DNA of 64,000 nucleotides, taken from positions 8,246,001-8,310,000 of the forward strand of contig CP141150.1 of NCBI GenBank assembly GCA_035235625.1. Direction: 5' to 3'. Origin of the DNA: Saururus chinensis. Its lineage: Eukaryota > Streptophyta > Magnoliopsida > Piperales > Saururaceae. A program made the translations under genes and the position numbers. This document shows, piece by piece, positions 10,224 through 22,665 of the stretch; position 1 is the first letter of the stretch, and each line of letters starts with the position of its first letter. The notes beneath the pieces are model-generated. The model made no database searches. It was not told the origin of the DNA and worked only from the letters and a program-made list of their open reading frames with translations.

Positions 10224-11634
10224 TGATCGTTTATAATTAAACCCTTTGCAAGTGTACAAGGTAATTGTACTAGGATGAGTATTTAAGGGTTGTCGAACCT
10301 CAGGGACGGATGGATTATCACTAAATCTAAAGAGGAATTTGCTGATTACAAACTAAAAACAACTTAAACTTGAATTAAGCAAAAGAAAGAAATCAACTAG
10401 TTTAAAAATAATAGATTAATATGATGGAAATTACTTAGGAAATCGAATCCACTATAGAACCATAATTAATCCTTAACTTTTAATCTAAATCTAGTGTGAA
10501 TATGAATAAGTATTTTCAGCTACAAGCTAGATTTACTTCAAAAAGAATCATTAATTAACTTCCATGGCATGAACTATCTTCGACAATAGCACGAATCATC
10601 TACACTAAACTAGCTATAGGCATGACCCGTCTAATCTTAGTATAACTCATCCAAATCATTAATTATCTGAACATTAAAACTATTATATGACCATCTCATC
10701 TAAATCATAGAAATTAGAATTGATGCAAATATCAGAACCACATCAATCTATCATCTACAAGACAATAAATCAACATAGATTTGAATAAACATTAAAAACT
10801 CTTCCATTAAAAAGGAAATCCATATCATACAATTGTCATCATTCACAACTGAGATCTAAATTAAAAAGAAAAGAAACTGAAACTTATCTATAGCTTCATC
10901 AACTCCTAAGTAAAAAAAAAATCTAGCTTTCCATTGTAGAAGAAAGCACTTGAATCTCCATTGAAAGCTTTGAGTTCTCTTCCATCTTCTTCTTCCTTTT
11001 TCTCTTCCTAAAATCTACTAGAATCCCTCAATTTTAAGCCAAATATGTCTTTTTATAGGCATAAGTTCCGTAGGAAGAAGTCCAATATGAAAATGATTAG
11101 AATTTGGGTCAAACAAGGAAACTGCACGTTATGCCGTTCGAACGCTTGAACTGTATTTTTGTTTGAATTCACATTATCCCGATCGAACGGTAAGTGACCC
11201 CGTTCGAACGGCTATAGTGTTTCTGCAATCTGGACAGTTTTTCTGGACAGTCCATATTCTGTTCATTAAGCTTTTCTTTGTGTCCATATTAGTTTTCAAC
11301 TTGTTTATAACTCCGAAAAGTTGTCCAAATCACTTTAAAGCATGTCAAAACTATTTTTAATTATTTCAAACATCGTCCAAGTACCTCGATAAGCATACTT
11401 TACCTACAAAACATAAAATATCATCCTTTAGACATGTATAATGTAATTAAAATTCCAACTTGATTTAAATACACATCTAAACTACTAATAACTACAAAAT
11501 TATTAATAATTAAACTAAAGTACTAATATTTATTTTAATCTAAATAAACTATAACTAACTCTAAATTAACCTAATATATACTAGCAAATAAGGTAAAAAG
11601 GCATATAAAATAGATATATATTTTATACTTATCA
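10224..11634 (-). repeat. Athila 3' LTR (copy A)
   Basis: On the plus strand it runs from TGATCGTTTATAATT to TATACTTATCA. It matches copy C (22666-24075) closely, with about five differences in the first 160 bp. It contains the palindromic module at 11126-11212 and, beyond it on the minus strand, a TATAAAAAG box at 11050-11058. Confidence 0.92.
11126..11212 (-). promoter_or_regulatory. Palindromic CpG module of Athila LTR A
   Basis: It contains CGTTCGAACG near 11136, GATCGAACGG at 11181-11190 and CGTTCGAACG at 11201-11210. On the minus strand it lies about 70-160 bp upstream of TATAAAAAG. The role as an upstream promoter element is inferred from position only. Confidence 0.5.
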
Positions 11635-11655
11635 AATACCCCCAAACCTATATTT
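11635..11655 (-). other. Athila polypurine tract
   Basis: Read on the minus strand, GGTTTGGGGGTATT abuts the start of the 3' LTR (TGATAAG). This is where a plus-strand primer is expected. Confidence 0.6.
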
Positions 11656-13338
11656 TGCTAGTCCTCGAGCAAAACAAAAATAAAATAAAACAACTAATCT
11701 AAAAAAATAAATAAATGCCACTTTCGTAGGGAATCATGATTGCATTTAGCGTATGCAACAAGCCTTTAAACCCTTAGGTGTCCCTAGTTGGACGAGTTGT
11801 GTCTTGTGAGGATTTGCAGTAATGATACCCACAAACATCAAAACCTAAAAAAATAAAACAAACAAGAAAACAAAAATTCGAAAAATACTCTTCTCTTAAA
11901 AACACATAACTATTTTTAAAAAGATCCAACCACAAATACTTGAAACAAGTAAATAATTAAGATCTGATCACTTTCAAGTAAGGAATAATCCATTCTATAA
12001 CCCCATCTTAGAAATAATTGTGCAACTACATATATACATTTCAAAAACATAAAGTGTAGAAACTTTGTAGTCATACAATTTCATTCTTTATTAACAAGCA
12101 TATCTTATGTGACCCATTAACCAAGCTCATTAAAGTTCACTAACTCAAAAATATAACAATGACAATCTTTCATCCGTAATATCTCATAATAAACCCTAGT
12201 GTAATAGTCTTCAAATTCAATTAAATTCAGGGAATAAGAGCATGATATACATCAAAATATAACTTGCGCAATACTTAGTTCTATTAAGTTTTCTAAATAA
12301 TCTATGTAACAAGCGTTAGGCCAGTGTCCCTAATCCAGTTGGCTCAAGGCACTAAGTGTTGAAACACCCCTCAGGCTTAATAACTCGAACTATAAAGGCT
12401 ACAGAACCAAGCAAGTCATAAAAGAATTTATCTCAACTTTTTACCTTTTGACGCGATCCCTTATACTTGCCTAGGCACAAGGTCCGGTTACTCAGTAAAA
12501 AGAGAAACAAACCTTTATATATATATATTTTTCATCAATTTTTTTCATTTAATTTTTTTTCAACTTTTTTTTCAATTTTTTTTCAATTTTTTTCTTCACA
12601 CACTTATCCCATTTTTTTTCAAATAAAAGCTAAACATAAAGATCTATCATAAAATATTAAAAATTACTCAATTGCCAAGTTTTCAAAAATATATACTCAG
12701 TTAAAGATATCCTACTAAGATTACAAGTAATAAATCATAAAATTATATTCCTACAAGTTTCAAGTGTGTGAAATGTGATTTAAAAATATAAGCACAATTA
12801 TCCAAGATAAAGAAAATAAAATAGAAATTACTCACTCAATCATTTTCATCACTTAATTAATTACTTGAACTTCCTTCATGAAATTGATCTCTTTAAAAAC
12901 AGACATATACTTTTAAAAGAAAATAAGCAATAAAAACCACTTAAAAGAAAATAAAAGAAAAATGAAAAAAAAATACTCTAAATCATCCTAAAAGAAAAAT
13001 AATAAAGAAAAATATCTTTCTACACCCCCAAACCTAAACTGAACATTGTCCTCAATGTTAAAGAAAATATATACTACAATGACAAGAATAAGTAAGAGAG
13101 AAAAAGAAAGATATCACTTGAGAGCAGAACTAATCCACTAAACTGAAAATGAAGTATATAGGATTGGAGAAAACATGAGAAACATACAGGTAAAGAGCAA
13201 TTTCCCAAACCTAAAATACCAATCTACCAGAAAAGAGAAAACAAAAATAAAATAAAATAAAATAAAAATAAAAATAAAATAAAATAAAAATAAAAAAATA
13301 AAGAAAAGAAAAGATAAAAGTAGCCCATGCACAACTAA
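11656..13338 (-). other. Athila 3' non-coding region with simple repeats
   Basis: It has no gene. It holds T-rich runs at 12520-12620 and an AAAAT-type microsatellite at about 13243-13310. Long non-coding stretches between the extra ORF and the 3' LTR are normal for Athila. Confidence 0.6.
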
Positions 13339-14471
13339 ATATCAGCATCATCAGAATCTTCGGCATCAATATAGCTCTAGTCACTATCGTCTGCATCTGC
13401 CAGAGCTGATTGGCTACGAATTAAATCAGCCAGTCCCTGTATAAGTCCCCTCATCTCAGTCATCTGAGTAGCCATCTGAGCATCTATATGGGCAGTAAGC
13501 CTCGTCTGAAACTGTGCCAGAGAAGAATCAATATGTCCGCGAAGACGATGCTCCATCTCAAGGAAAGAGTCGTTAGCATGTGTGGGAATGTGCTGCTCAG
13601 CTGCAACCTCTAGTACACCCTCTGTGGCTGGCTCCTCCTCGTTCACCTCGTCGAATGCTGGTCAAGGCGGACGATGTGTGATCATCCGGTTTAGGGTCGC
13701 CTGGGAAATGACCCCTAAACCTCGGCTCGTGGGTGCATATGAAGGAAAATCCAACTGAAAGTGAACAAAAATCCGCTCCAAAAGAAAAGGAAAAGCTAAT
13801 CAAGCATCCACTGGTCCAGAAACTATATATGCCATCAGTGCGAAGACAAAGGAGGGCAAGTCGATGTGAATCCGCTCCGCACGACCCAGAACATAAAGAA
13901 GGCGAGCTAAGGTGAAGTCAACCTTCTCATGACGGCGGAACCATATGTCATACTCCAATATCAGATGTGCAAAATGATAGTCCCGTGTCATGAGAGAAGC
14001 TGGCAATCCATATGTGAGGGATGGGCCTCGCTCCTGTCCCATAAGAGTCCCCGTGATAGTATACTCATCAGGAAAAGCAAAATCAGCAAAAGAGGGATAA
14101 GTGAAGTTGGAGTGCGCGAGACCCATCACTGTAGCTATAAGACCTGGTGTGACAGTGATCGTAATATCTCCAATGGTGCTGACAATATATCCCATCTCAT
14201 TAAGAACGGCGGATGCATAAAAAGATCGGACCTGCTCATGATGTACGTGAGCATCAGGGGCTGCAATCTGTGAGAAAAAGGAATACCAATCCTCTCGCTC
14301 CATAAGCCATGACTGGGCAGCAGTAATGGTGGGGACAAACTCCACCTGTCGCTCGTAAAGAATAGCACGAAGAGGTAGATCGGCAGCGGCGGTAGTAGAC
14401 GATGAAGCACGCGAAGTAGAAGAGGCTCCCTTCCGCTTCTTTGGAGCATTAGGACGAGAACCGTGTGCCAT
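13339..14471 (-). pseudogene. Athila extra (env-position) ORF, broken
   Basis: It starts MAHGSRPNAPKKRKG at 14471. The first 224 codons are open and resemble the 'putative plant transposon protein' found after pol in Athila/Tat elements. Further on in the same frame, two TGA codons (13800-13802 and 13662-13664) and a TAG (13377-13379) interrupt a tail with a charged, probably coiled-coil segment (MEHRLRGHIDSSLAQ) and an acidic end. I see no signal peptide or clear membrane anchor, so the label 'env' rests on position only. Its function is unknown. Confidence 0.75.
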
Positions 14472-15363
14472 AGATATGCAAAAAGCTAAAAAACAAGTGC
14501 TAAAAGTGATATGGAAGCGACTGGAAAGCAGAAAAATTTTGTACACGCCCAATAATGTCAAATTACCAAAATACCCCTAGAAAAACAATTGAGCAGAAAT
14601 GTCCCAAATTAAAGTATAATATGTACAAGTGAAAATTGAGCATCTTTCGTAAAGCAAGTACATATAAACTGATTCATTAAAGCCTCAAAAATTGAAATTT
14701 TTGACAAAAATAATGCGAACTGAAAAATCCGAAATCTACCGAACATAATGCATTAATCATTCAATCAAATTGTACCAAACGATCAATCTAAAGTATACAA
14801 GACGTTTCTAACAAATTTCCACAAAAAATTGCACCTGATTTAGTCAAAAATTGAAAGAAAATTTCAAAAATCGAATTTGGGGCTTCCCGGTGAAACAGAG
14901 GGATAACGTGAAATAGAGGCCGATTCAGCTCAAATTGACTCCGGAAATGGATTTCATGCGAAAATTCGAAGGGAAGGGACGATTTTTGACCAAAATTCTC
15001 GCCGGACAGGGTACAAAAGACGGAGAAGGAAAAACAATGGCGGAACCGAACTGGCTGGCACGCGCGATGAAAATGACGACTCAGCCGTTAGAACGACACT
15101 TACCGATCGATTGGTCTGATCGATCGGGAACAGTCCAGATCAAACGGGAAAACACAAATATTTTTTTTTTGAATAATAAAAAAAATCCAGTTAATTAACT
15201 AAACTACTAAATAAAAAATCACTAAATGAATTAAACAAAGAAAAGTTAATTAAAACTGAAAGAAAAAGAGAGAAAATATACATAAAAACACATCAAATAA
15301 AACAAGGGTTGCCTCCCTAGAAGCGTTAAGTTTAGTGTCTTCAGCCAGACAGTGTGCACTCCC
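14472..15363 (-). other. Athila region between pol and the extra ORF
   Basis: Non-coding. At 15103-15130 it has CGATCGATTGG and GATCGATCGGG, the same palindromic words found in the LTR promoter module. It may be the upstream region of a second transcript for the extra ORF; no clear TATA box is visible. Confidence 0.4.
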
Positions 15364-18300
15364 TTAATGTATTAATGGATCAATCAAATCAATAGAGTCA
15401 ATGTCACCCCTCTCAATATCTCTCTCGATGACAGGCTTAAGTCTCTGACCATTAACTTTAAAAACCCGATTATCTTGTGGGTCAGAGATTTCAATTGCTC
15501 CATGAGGGAAAACCTGAGTAACGACATAGGGGCCATCCCAGCGAGATCTAAGCTTACCTGGGAAGAGACGTAATTTAGAATTAAAGAGCCAAACTTTCTA
15601 GTTAGGTGCAAAGGACTTTCGATGGATTAAACGATCATGTAGAGTCTTAGTCCTTTGTTTATATAATTTGGCACTCTCGTAAGCTTCATGACGCATCTCT
15701 TCCAATTCATTAAGTTGGAGTTTGCGGTGGGAACCAGCTTTGGCCATGTCGAAATTAAATGATTTAATGGCCCAAAAAGCACGGTGCTCCAACTCAACGG
15801 GTAAGTGACACGCCTTACCGTAAACAAGACGGTAAGGAGACATGCCAATGGGGGCTTTATAAGCGGTCCAATATGCCCATAAGGCATCATTAAGACGCAT
15901 GGACCAATCTTTTCGATCAGGGCACACTGTTTTCTCAAGGATTTTCTTAATCTCATGATTAGACACCTCTACTTGACCATTGGTCTGAGGATGGTAGGGG
16001 GTTGTAACTTTATGTGTGACGGAATATCTTCGAAGAAGAGCTTCAAAGGAACGGTTACAAAAGTGGCTACCCCCATCACTAATGATTGCCCTAGGTGTAC
16101 CAAATCGACAAAAAATATGTTCCTTGAGAAATGCCACCACAACCTTATGGTCATTGGTTTTCATCGCTATGGCTTCAATCCATTTGGAAACATAATCAAC
16201 AACGACCAAAATATAAGTGTAGCCAAAGGAGGGTGGAAATGGTCCCATAAAATCGATTCCCCAAACATCAAAAATCTCAACAATGAGGATGGGTTGGAGA
16301 GGCATCATGTCTCTCCGAGAAAGGGCCCCTAGTCACTGACATCTATCACAAGACTTACAAAACTCATGAGCATCTCTAAACAAGGTGGGCCAGTAGAATC
16401 CATTTTGAAGAACCTTAGCAGCAGTTTTCTTTCCCCCAAAATGACCGCCACAAGCGTGAGAGTGACAAAATGTGAGAATACTATGGAATTCACTATCAGG
16501 CACACATCGGCGAATAATCTGGTCAGAACAAAACTTAAAAAGATCGGGGTCATCCCAATAATAGTGCTTAACATGAGAAACGAATAAATCTTTGTCCTGT
16601 TTAGCCCAATTAGAGGGAATGCGACCCACAACAAGATAATTAACAATATAGGCAAACCAGGGGGGTGAATTGGTAGAGACAACAAAGAGTTGCTCATCGG
16701 GGAAAGAATCATCAAGTGGTTCAGGGTTGGAAGGTTCCTCAAGTAAGATCCTAGACAAATGATCAGCCACAACATTCTCAACACCCTTTTTGTCTTTAAT
16801 CTCATAATTGAACTCTTGAAGGAGCAAAATCCATCGGATGAGCCTAGGCTTGGTATCCTTCTTAGAAAGAAGGTAGCGTAAGGCTGCATGGTCAGAAAAG
16901 ATAATGATTTTTGACCCCTAAAAGGTACGATCAGAATTTATCAAGGGCATAGACAACAGCTAGCAATTCCTTTTTTGTAGTGGTATAGTTCAATTGGGCA
17001 TTAGAAAGGGTCTTACTAGCGTAATAAATGACATGGGGGACTTTGTTCACTATTTGGCCAAGGACTGCGCCCACAGCATAGTCAGAGGATTCACACATAA
17101 TCTCAAAGGGTAGGGAGTAATCAGGAGGCTAAATGATAGGGGTGGTAGAAAGGAGTGTACGAAGCTTGGTGAAAGCTTTCGTATAGGCATCATCAAACTC
17201 AAAAGGAACATCCTGAGCCAACAAATGACACAACGGCCGGGAAATCTTACTAAAGTCCTTGATGAATCGCCTATAGAAATCGGCATGGCCAAGAAAAGAG
17301 CGAACTTGTCTTACCGTAGTGAGTGGAGGCAAGTTAGCTATTAGGTCAACTTTGGCCTTGTCTACTTTAATACCACGTTTGGAAACAACCTGACCTAAAA
17401 CAATGCCCTCTTGAACCATAAAATGACTTTTTTCCCAACTCAAAACCAAATTAGTCTCCTCACAACGTTTAAGCACAAGAGATAAATTATGGAGACACTC
17501 ATCAAATGAAGCACCAAAAATAGAAAAATCATCCATAAAAACTTCCAAAAATTTATCAATCATATCAAAAAATATGGACATCATACAACGCTGAAATGTA
17601 GCTGGAGCATTACACAAACCAAATGGCATACGTCTATAAGCAAATGTACTAAACGGACAAGTGAAGGTGGTCTTCTCCTGATCCCCCGGAAACACAGGTA
17701 CCTGATTATACCCTGAGTAGCCATCTAGAAAGCAATAGAAGTCCTGACCTGCTAGTTTTTCTAAGATCTGGTCAATGAATGACAAGGGAAAATGGTCCTT
17801 TCAGGTCATGGAATTCAACTTCCGATAGTCTATACACACTCTCCACCCTGTGGTTTCACTAGTAGGGACTAACTCTCCTGATAAATTGGACTTAACAGTG
17901 AATCCAGACTTCTTGGGAATAACCTGGGTAGGACTCACCCACTCACTATCAGAGATAGGGTATATGATACCTGCATCTAAAAGCTTAACCACCTCCTTCA
18001 TGACTACCTCCCGCATGTTAGGGTTTAACCTCCGTTGTCCTTCTCTCGAAGGTTTGACCGTGTCCTCTAAGTGGATCTTGTGCATACAAATGGATGGGTC
18101 AATCCCCCTAAGGTCAACTACCGTCCATCCTATGGCTCTCCTATGTGTGACAAGGACGGTAAGCAATCTACTCTCTTGGTCACTAGTCAAACTAGAAGAA
18201 ATAATGACTGGGAGAGTGTCCTTGGGTCCCAAGAAAGCATACTTGAGAGAGCTGGGTAAGTTTTTCAATTCAAGCTTAGGTGGTGACTCTATGGAAGGCT

Positions 18301-18793
18301 TAAGAGGTGTGGAGGCTGATATAGGTAAGGGCTCTACCTGGAGCTTCCAAGAGGAAGACTCGGGAACACTAGCAGCCGCTAGTTGGCTATGGACCTCCTC
18401 CAAAGATGGGTCAATAGTGGACTCCTCTAACCCTGGGTGTAGTAAAGTCATTTCAAGAGCATCTCTCATTAGGGTAAGGGGGAGGGCTTCATTGACTAGG
18501 TCATCTAAATGGTCAACCATTAAGCACTCAAAGTCATACTCAATAGGTGGCTGATTAGATGCATGAAACACGTTAAGTCTCACATTCATATTCCCAAATG
18601 ATATCTCCATCACTCCCGTTCGACAATTGATACAAGCATTAGCAGTGGCAAGGAAGGGGTGACCTAGAATGACGGGGATTTGGTGTGTGGTATTGCAGAC
18701 AGGTTCCATATCTAAGACAAGAAAGTCAACAGGGAAGAAGAACTGATCAACTTTCACTAAGACATCCTCAATGACTCCTCGAGGCTTACGCAC
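15364..18793 (-). pseudogene. Athila pol (protease end, RT, RNase H, integrase), broken
   Basis: In order on the minus strand: the protease C-terminal part (IPVILGHPFLATANACINCR), RT with CIDYRKLNSMT, FAYRRMPFGLCNAPATFQR and the catalytic FMDDFS, RNase H with DYAVGAVLGQ and [10 protein letters not shown], then integrase. The integrase keeps its HHCC finger and DD35E triad ([14 protein letters not shown], and E in GQVEVSN, with 35 residues between the last two). Stops interrupt it at 17801 (TGA), 17129 (TAG), 16931 (TGA), 16333 (TGA) and 15598 (TAG). There is also a one-base shift near 16915. Each catalytic motif is readable, so the decay is fairly recent. Confidence 0.9.
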
Positions 18794-18808
18794 ATAACGG
18801 TCAGCTAG

Positions 18809-19863
18809 CTACAAGGTAACTGATGTAGGCTGCAATTCTCCTAACTCTAGTTGCTCATACACCGAGTAAGGGAGTAGATTGACACTCGCACCAAGGTCAA
18901 GGAGGGCTCTATGGATAGAGTGATCACCTATGACACAAGAAATAGTGGGTACTCCAGGGTCCTTATACTTAGGTAGGGTGTCAAACTTCAAAAGAGAGCT
19001 AACTTGCTCGGTGAGAAAGACCTTCTTAGACACATGGGTCGTAGATTTACGCTTTTGAGTGCATAGGTCTTTGAGGAACTTAGCATAAGCAGGGACTTGC
19101 TTAATGGCATCTAAGAGGGGAAGATTAATTTTGACTTGTTTAAAAGTCTGAAGAATATTATCCATCTTAGTTGTGCTTTTTCTAAATGGTGGGGCCATGT
19201 CAAGACACTGAGGAAAGGGTGCCCTAGGGATATAAGATCCATCGGAAGAGGTCTTAGACTGTGGCTCTAAGGAAGGGGAAGGAGAGACTGACTCCTTTGA
19301 ATTTGGCTCACTCTTTAACTCATGAGACTCATTAGGGGCTGGATTGTCTAACCCTTCATTTGTGGTACCCAAGGACTCCCCTCCAACCTGATTATCAATG
19401 TGTCGACCACTCCTAATGGTAGTTATGGACTGAACTTGTTCATTAGATGAATTGACTATCTCTACTCCACATTGACCTTTAGGGTTTTGTTGGGGCTGAC
19501 TCGGCAATGTTCCCATCTCTCGCTTATTGATAGCATTGGCTAGTTGTCCAATTTGGGCTTCTAACTTTACTATAGATTGTGTGTGAGAGTGGAGGAGTTG
19601 AGATTGAGATTGAATGCCTTGCAATGCACTTAAAACCTTTTCTTCAAAACTTGGACTCCTATTGGATTGGACATACGGAGGTTGGACTTGAGGTTGGTGG
19701 ATATAGGCTGGTGGGACTTGGAATGGGGGCCTAGGGGGTTAGTTACCCATAACCCCTTGGTTTTATGTCCGCCAAGAAAAGTTGGGATGATTCCTCCACC
19801 CAGAGATATATGTATTTGAAAATGGATTGTTCTCAGCCCTAGGGAAGTATTGAGTGGCATTCA
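18809..19863 (-). pseudogene. Athila gag 3' part and protease start, broken
   Basis: It resumes gag after the inserted solo LTR with text typical of Athila gag (GWRNHPNFSWR reads through in the true frame). The linker region includes MQGIQSQSQLLHSHTQS and KLEAQIGQLANAI. The protease active site is ALLDLGASVNLLPYSVYEQL (D-L-G-A-S). Stops lie at 19763 and 19739 (both TAA) and at 18809 (TAG, where the family has Gln before LADR). Confidence 0.85.
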
Positions 19864-19868
19864 GATGG

Positions 19869-21289
19869 TGATCGTTTATAATTAAACCCTTTGCAAGTGT
19901 ACAAGGTAATTGTACTAGGATAAGTATTTAAGGGTTATCGAACCTCAGGGACGGATGGATTATCACTAAATCTAAAGAAGAATTTGCTGATTGAAAATTA
20001 AAACAAACTTAAACTTAAATTAAGTAAAAGAAAGAAATCAACTAATTTAAAATCAAGAGATTAATATGATGGAATTTACTTAGGAAATTGAATCCACTAT
20101 AGAACTATAACAATTCCTTAACTTTTAATCTAAATCTAGTGTGAATATGAACAAGTATTCTCAGCTACAAGCTAGATTTACTTCAAAAAGAATCATTAAT
20201 TAACTTCCATGGCATGAACTATCTTCGACAATAGCACGGATCATCTACACTAAACTAGCTATAGGCATGACCCGTCTAATCTAGTATAACTCATCCAAGT
20301 CATTAATTATCTGAACATTAAAACTATTGTATGACCATCTCATCTAAATCACAGAAATTAGAATCGATGCAAATATCAAAACCATATCAATATATCATCT
20401 ACAAGACAATAAATCAACATAGACTTGAATAAACATTAAAAACTCTTCCATTAAAAAGGAAATCCATATCATACAATTGTCATCATTCACAACTGAGATC
20501 TAAATTAAAAAGAAAAGAAAACTGAAACTTATCTATAACTTCATCAACTCCTAAGTAAAAGAAAAGTCTAGCCTTCCATGGTAGAAGAAAGCACTTGAAT
20601 CTCCATTAGAAGCTTTGAGTTCTCTTCCATCTTCTTCTTCCTTTTTCTCCTTCTAAAATCTCCTGGAATCCCCCCAATTTTAAGCCAAATATGTCTTTTT
20701 ATAGGCATAAGTTCCGTAGGAAGAAGTCCAATATGAAAAGGATTGAAATTTGGGTCAAACTAGGAAACTGCACGTTATGTCGATCGATCGCCCTGCATGC
20801 CCGATCGATCGCGTGAACTGTATTTTTGTCTGAATTCACGTTATCCTGATCGATCGCCATGCATGCCCGATCGATTGGCTACAGTGTTTCTGTTTTTCTG
20901 GACAGTTCATATTCTGTTCATTAAGCTTTCCTTTGTGTCCATATTAGTTTCCAACTTGTTTATAACTCCGAAAAGTTGTCCAAATCACTTTAAAGCATGT
21001 GAGTACTATTTTTAATCATTTCAAACATCGTCTAAGTACTTCGATAAGCGCACTTTACCTACAAAACATAAAATACCATATTTTAGACATGTAGAATATA
21101 ATTGAAATTCCATCTTGATTTGAATACATGTCTAAACAATAAATAACTACAAAATCATTAATAATTAAACTAAAATACTAATATCTATCTTAATCTAAAT
21201 AAACCATAATTAACTCTAAATTAACCTAATCTATACTAGCAAATAAGGTAAAAAGGCATATAAAATAGATATAGATTTCATACTTATCA
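19869..21289 (-). mobile_element. Solo LTR of a sister Athila subfamily (copy B)
   Basis: It has the same TGATCG...CTTATCA ends and the same backbone as copies A and C, but carries a different palindromic module (CGATCGATCG pairs around TGCATG at 20781-20880). It is flanked by GATGG (19864-19868) and CATGG (21290-21294), a target duplication with one mismatch. It lies inside gag, and gag reads on in frame across the site if the insertion is ignored. It therefore is a separate insertion reduced to one LTR. Confidence 0.9.
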
Positions 21290-21294
21290 CATGG

Positions 21295-22370
21295 TCTTGG
21301 ACAAGCTCAGGAAATTGAGAGGCAGAGGGGCACTCAATGATAGTATGGGCCAGGCTAAGGCATATTCTGCATGCATCTTGAGTGAAGGGAGTGGGCTGAT
21401 GGGTTGAATTTATAAGGAGGTCCAGTTTCCTACTCAAAGTATCAACTTTAGAGGATATGTCTAATGGGTTTTTGACTTCATACAAGCCACCCCTAGAGGG
21501 GGCATTGTTTAAGGTATATAATCCACTCTCATTTCTATTCAACGCAGCATGTTGAAGAGAATTTTCACTCAAGTCCTCAAAAAGTTTCCATGCCTCATTT
21601 TTATTTTTTAGCAAAAAGGTACCCCCACAACTTGCATCAACAAGATGACGGTTTTGTTCAGTAAGACCTTCTTAAAAACGTTGCACTAATTGCCACTTAG
21701 GGACAGCATGATGAGGACATCTCCTAAGAAGGTCCTTAAGTCTATCCCAACTCTCATGGAACTGTTCAGTGGTAAGTTGGGCAAAAGTGGTTATGACCTT
21801 TCTCATTTGGTTGGTCTTACCTATGGGGAAGTACTTTTTAAGGAACCCTTGTTGCATTTGGGCCCATGTTGTGATAATGTTTGGCTCTAATGAGTGAAGC
21901 CATTCCTTAGCCTTATCTTTCAATGTGAAAGGAAAAAGGCGAAGTTTAACAGCTTCATCAGTTAAATTTGAGAGCTTAAAAGTTGTGCATAGTTCTAAGA
22001 AGTTATCTAGGTGCCTATACGGGTTTTCATTATTAAGCCCATAAAAGGATGGAAGCATTTGAATGACATTGGGCTTAATTTCATAATTTTGAGCAACGAT
22101 CGCTGGCAACCTAATGCATGAAGGAGAGGTGTACTCATTGGGAGTGTAATATTCCCTTAGAGCTTTAAGTGGTGCATCTACTAACTGATGTTCAGCCATG
22201 ATGAGGGAAGAAGTAGTGTGGGTGGAGGAATTGGTGGGAGAGTTTAGGGGTGTGGGGATGTAGGTCGAGGGCAACTCAGCTCTCCTAGATGTCCGCTCAG
22301 GCTCAGGGTCAAATGGTACTAATCGGGGGAGTAAGGAGCGACGACCACGCATACACCACAAACACACCAC
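21295..22370 (-). pseudogene. Athila gag 5' part, broken
   Basis: The capsid-type retrotransposon gag domain is clear: NPYRHLDNFLELC, LRLFPFTLKDKAKEWLHSL, FLKKYFPIGKTNQMRK and FHESWDRLKDLLRRCPHH. A TAA at 21672 replaces a residue before EGLTEQNR. The likely start is an ATG at 22199 (MAEHQL) or an upstream one in the same frame. Near its 3' side a CX2CX4HX4C zinc knuckle (CRICLSLAHTIIEC) remains. The frame ends at the solo LTR B insertion. Confidence 0.88.
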
Positions 22371-22644
22371 ACAATTTTAAATGTAAAAAGGGGAATAACA
22401 AGCAAAAACTAACTAAGAAAAGAACTAAAAAAAAGAGAGAAAAAGATCTTGCAAACCGAAGAGAAGCACTATGCTTGTCGATGTCCACTTGTGGCCACAA
22501 GTGTAGAGAGCACAATCTTCAACTCAGCCTACAAGATCAAATAAAAAAAAAGAAACCAAGAATTAACCTCAAAACTAAAGTAAACTGAATCTAAATTAGA
22601 TAGAATTATCCTAATACTAATTTAGTAACAAATTAATACCATCC
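22371..22644 (-). other. Athila leader
   Basis: Short untranslated stretch between primer site and gag, purine-rich on the plus strand, with no gene. Confidence 0.6.
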
Positions 22645-22665
22645 CCGGCAACGGCTCCAAAAACT
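22645..22665 (-). other. Athila primer-binding site
   Basis: On the minus strand, TGGAGCCGTTGCCGGGGA follows the LTR closely. It differs at one base from the Asp-tRNA-type site TGGCGCCGTTGCCGGGGA used by Athila elements. Confidence 0.85.

Noticed and set aside
13339..14471. Extra Athila ORF as a true envelope gene
   Set aside because: Position fits, but I see no signal peptide, fusion peptide or clear transmembrane anchor.
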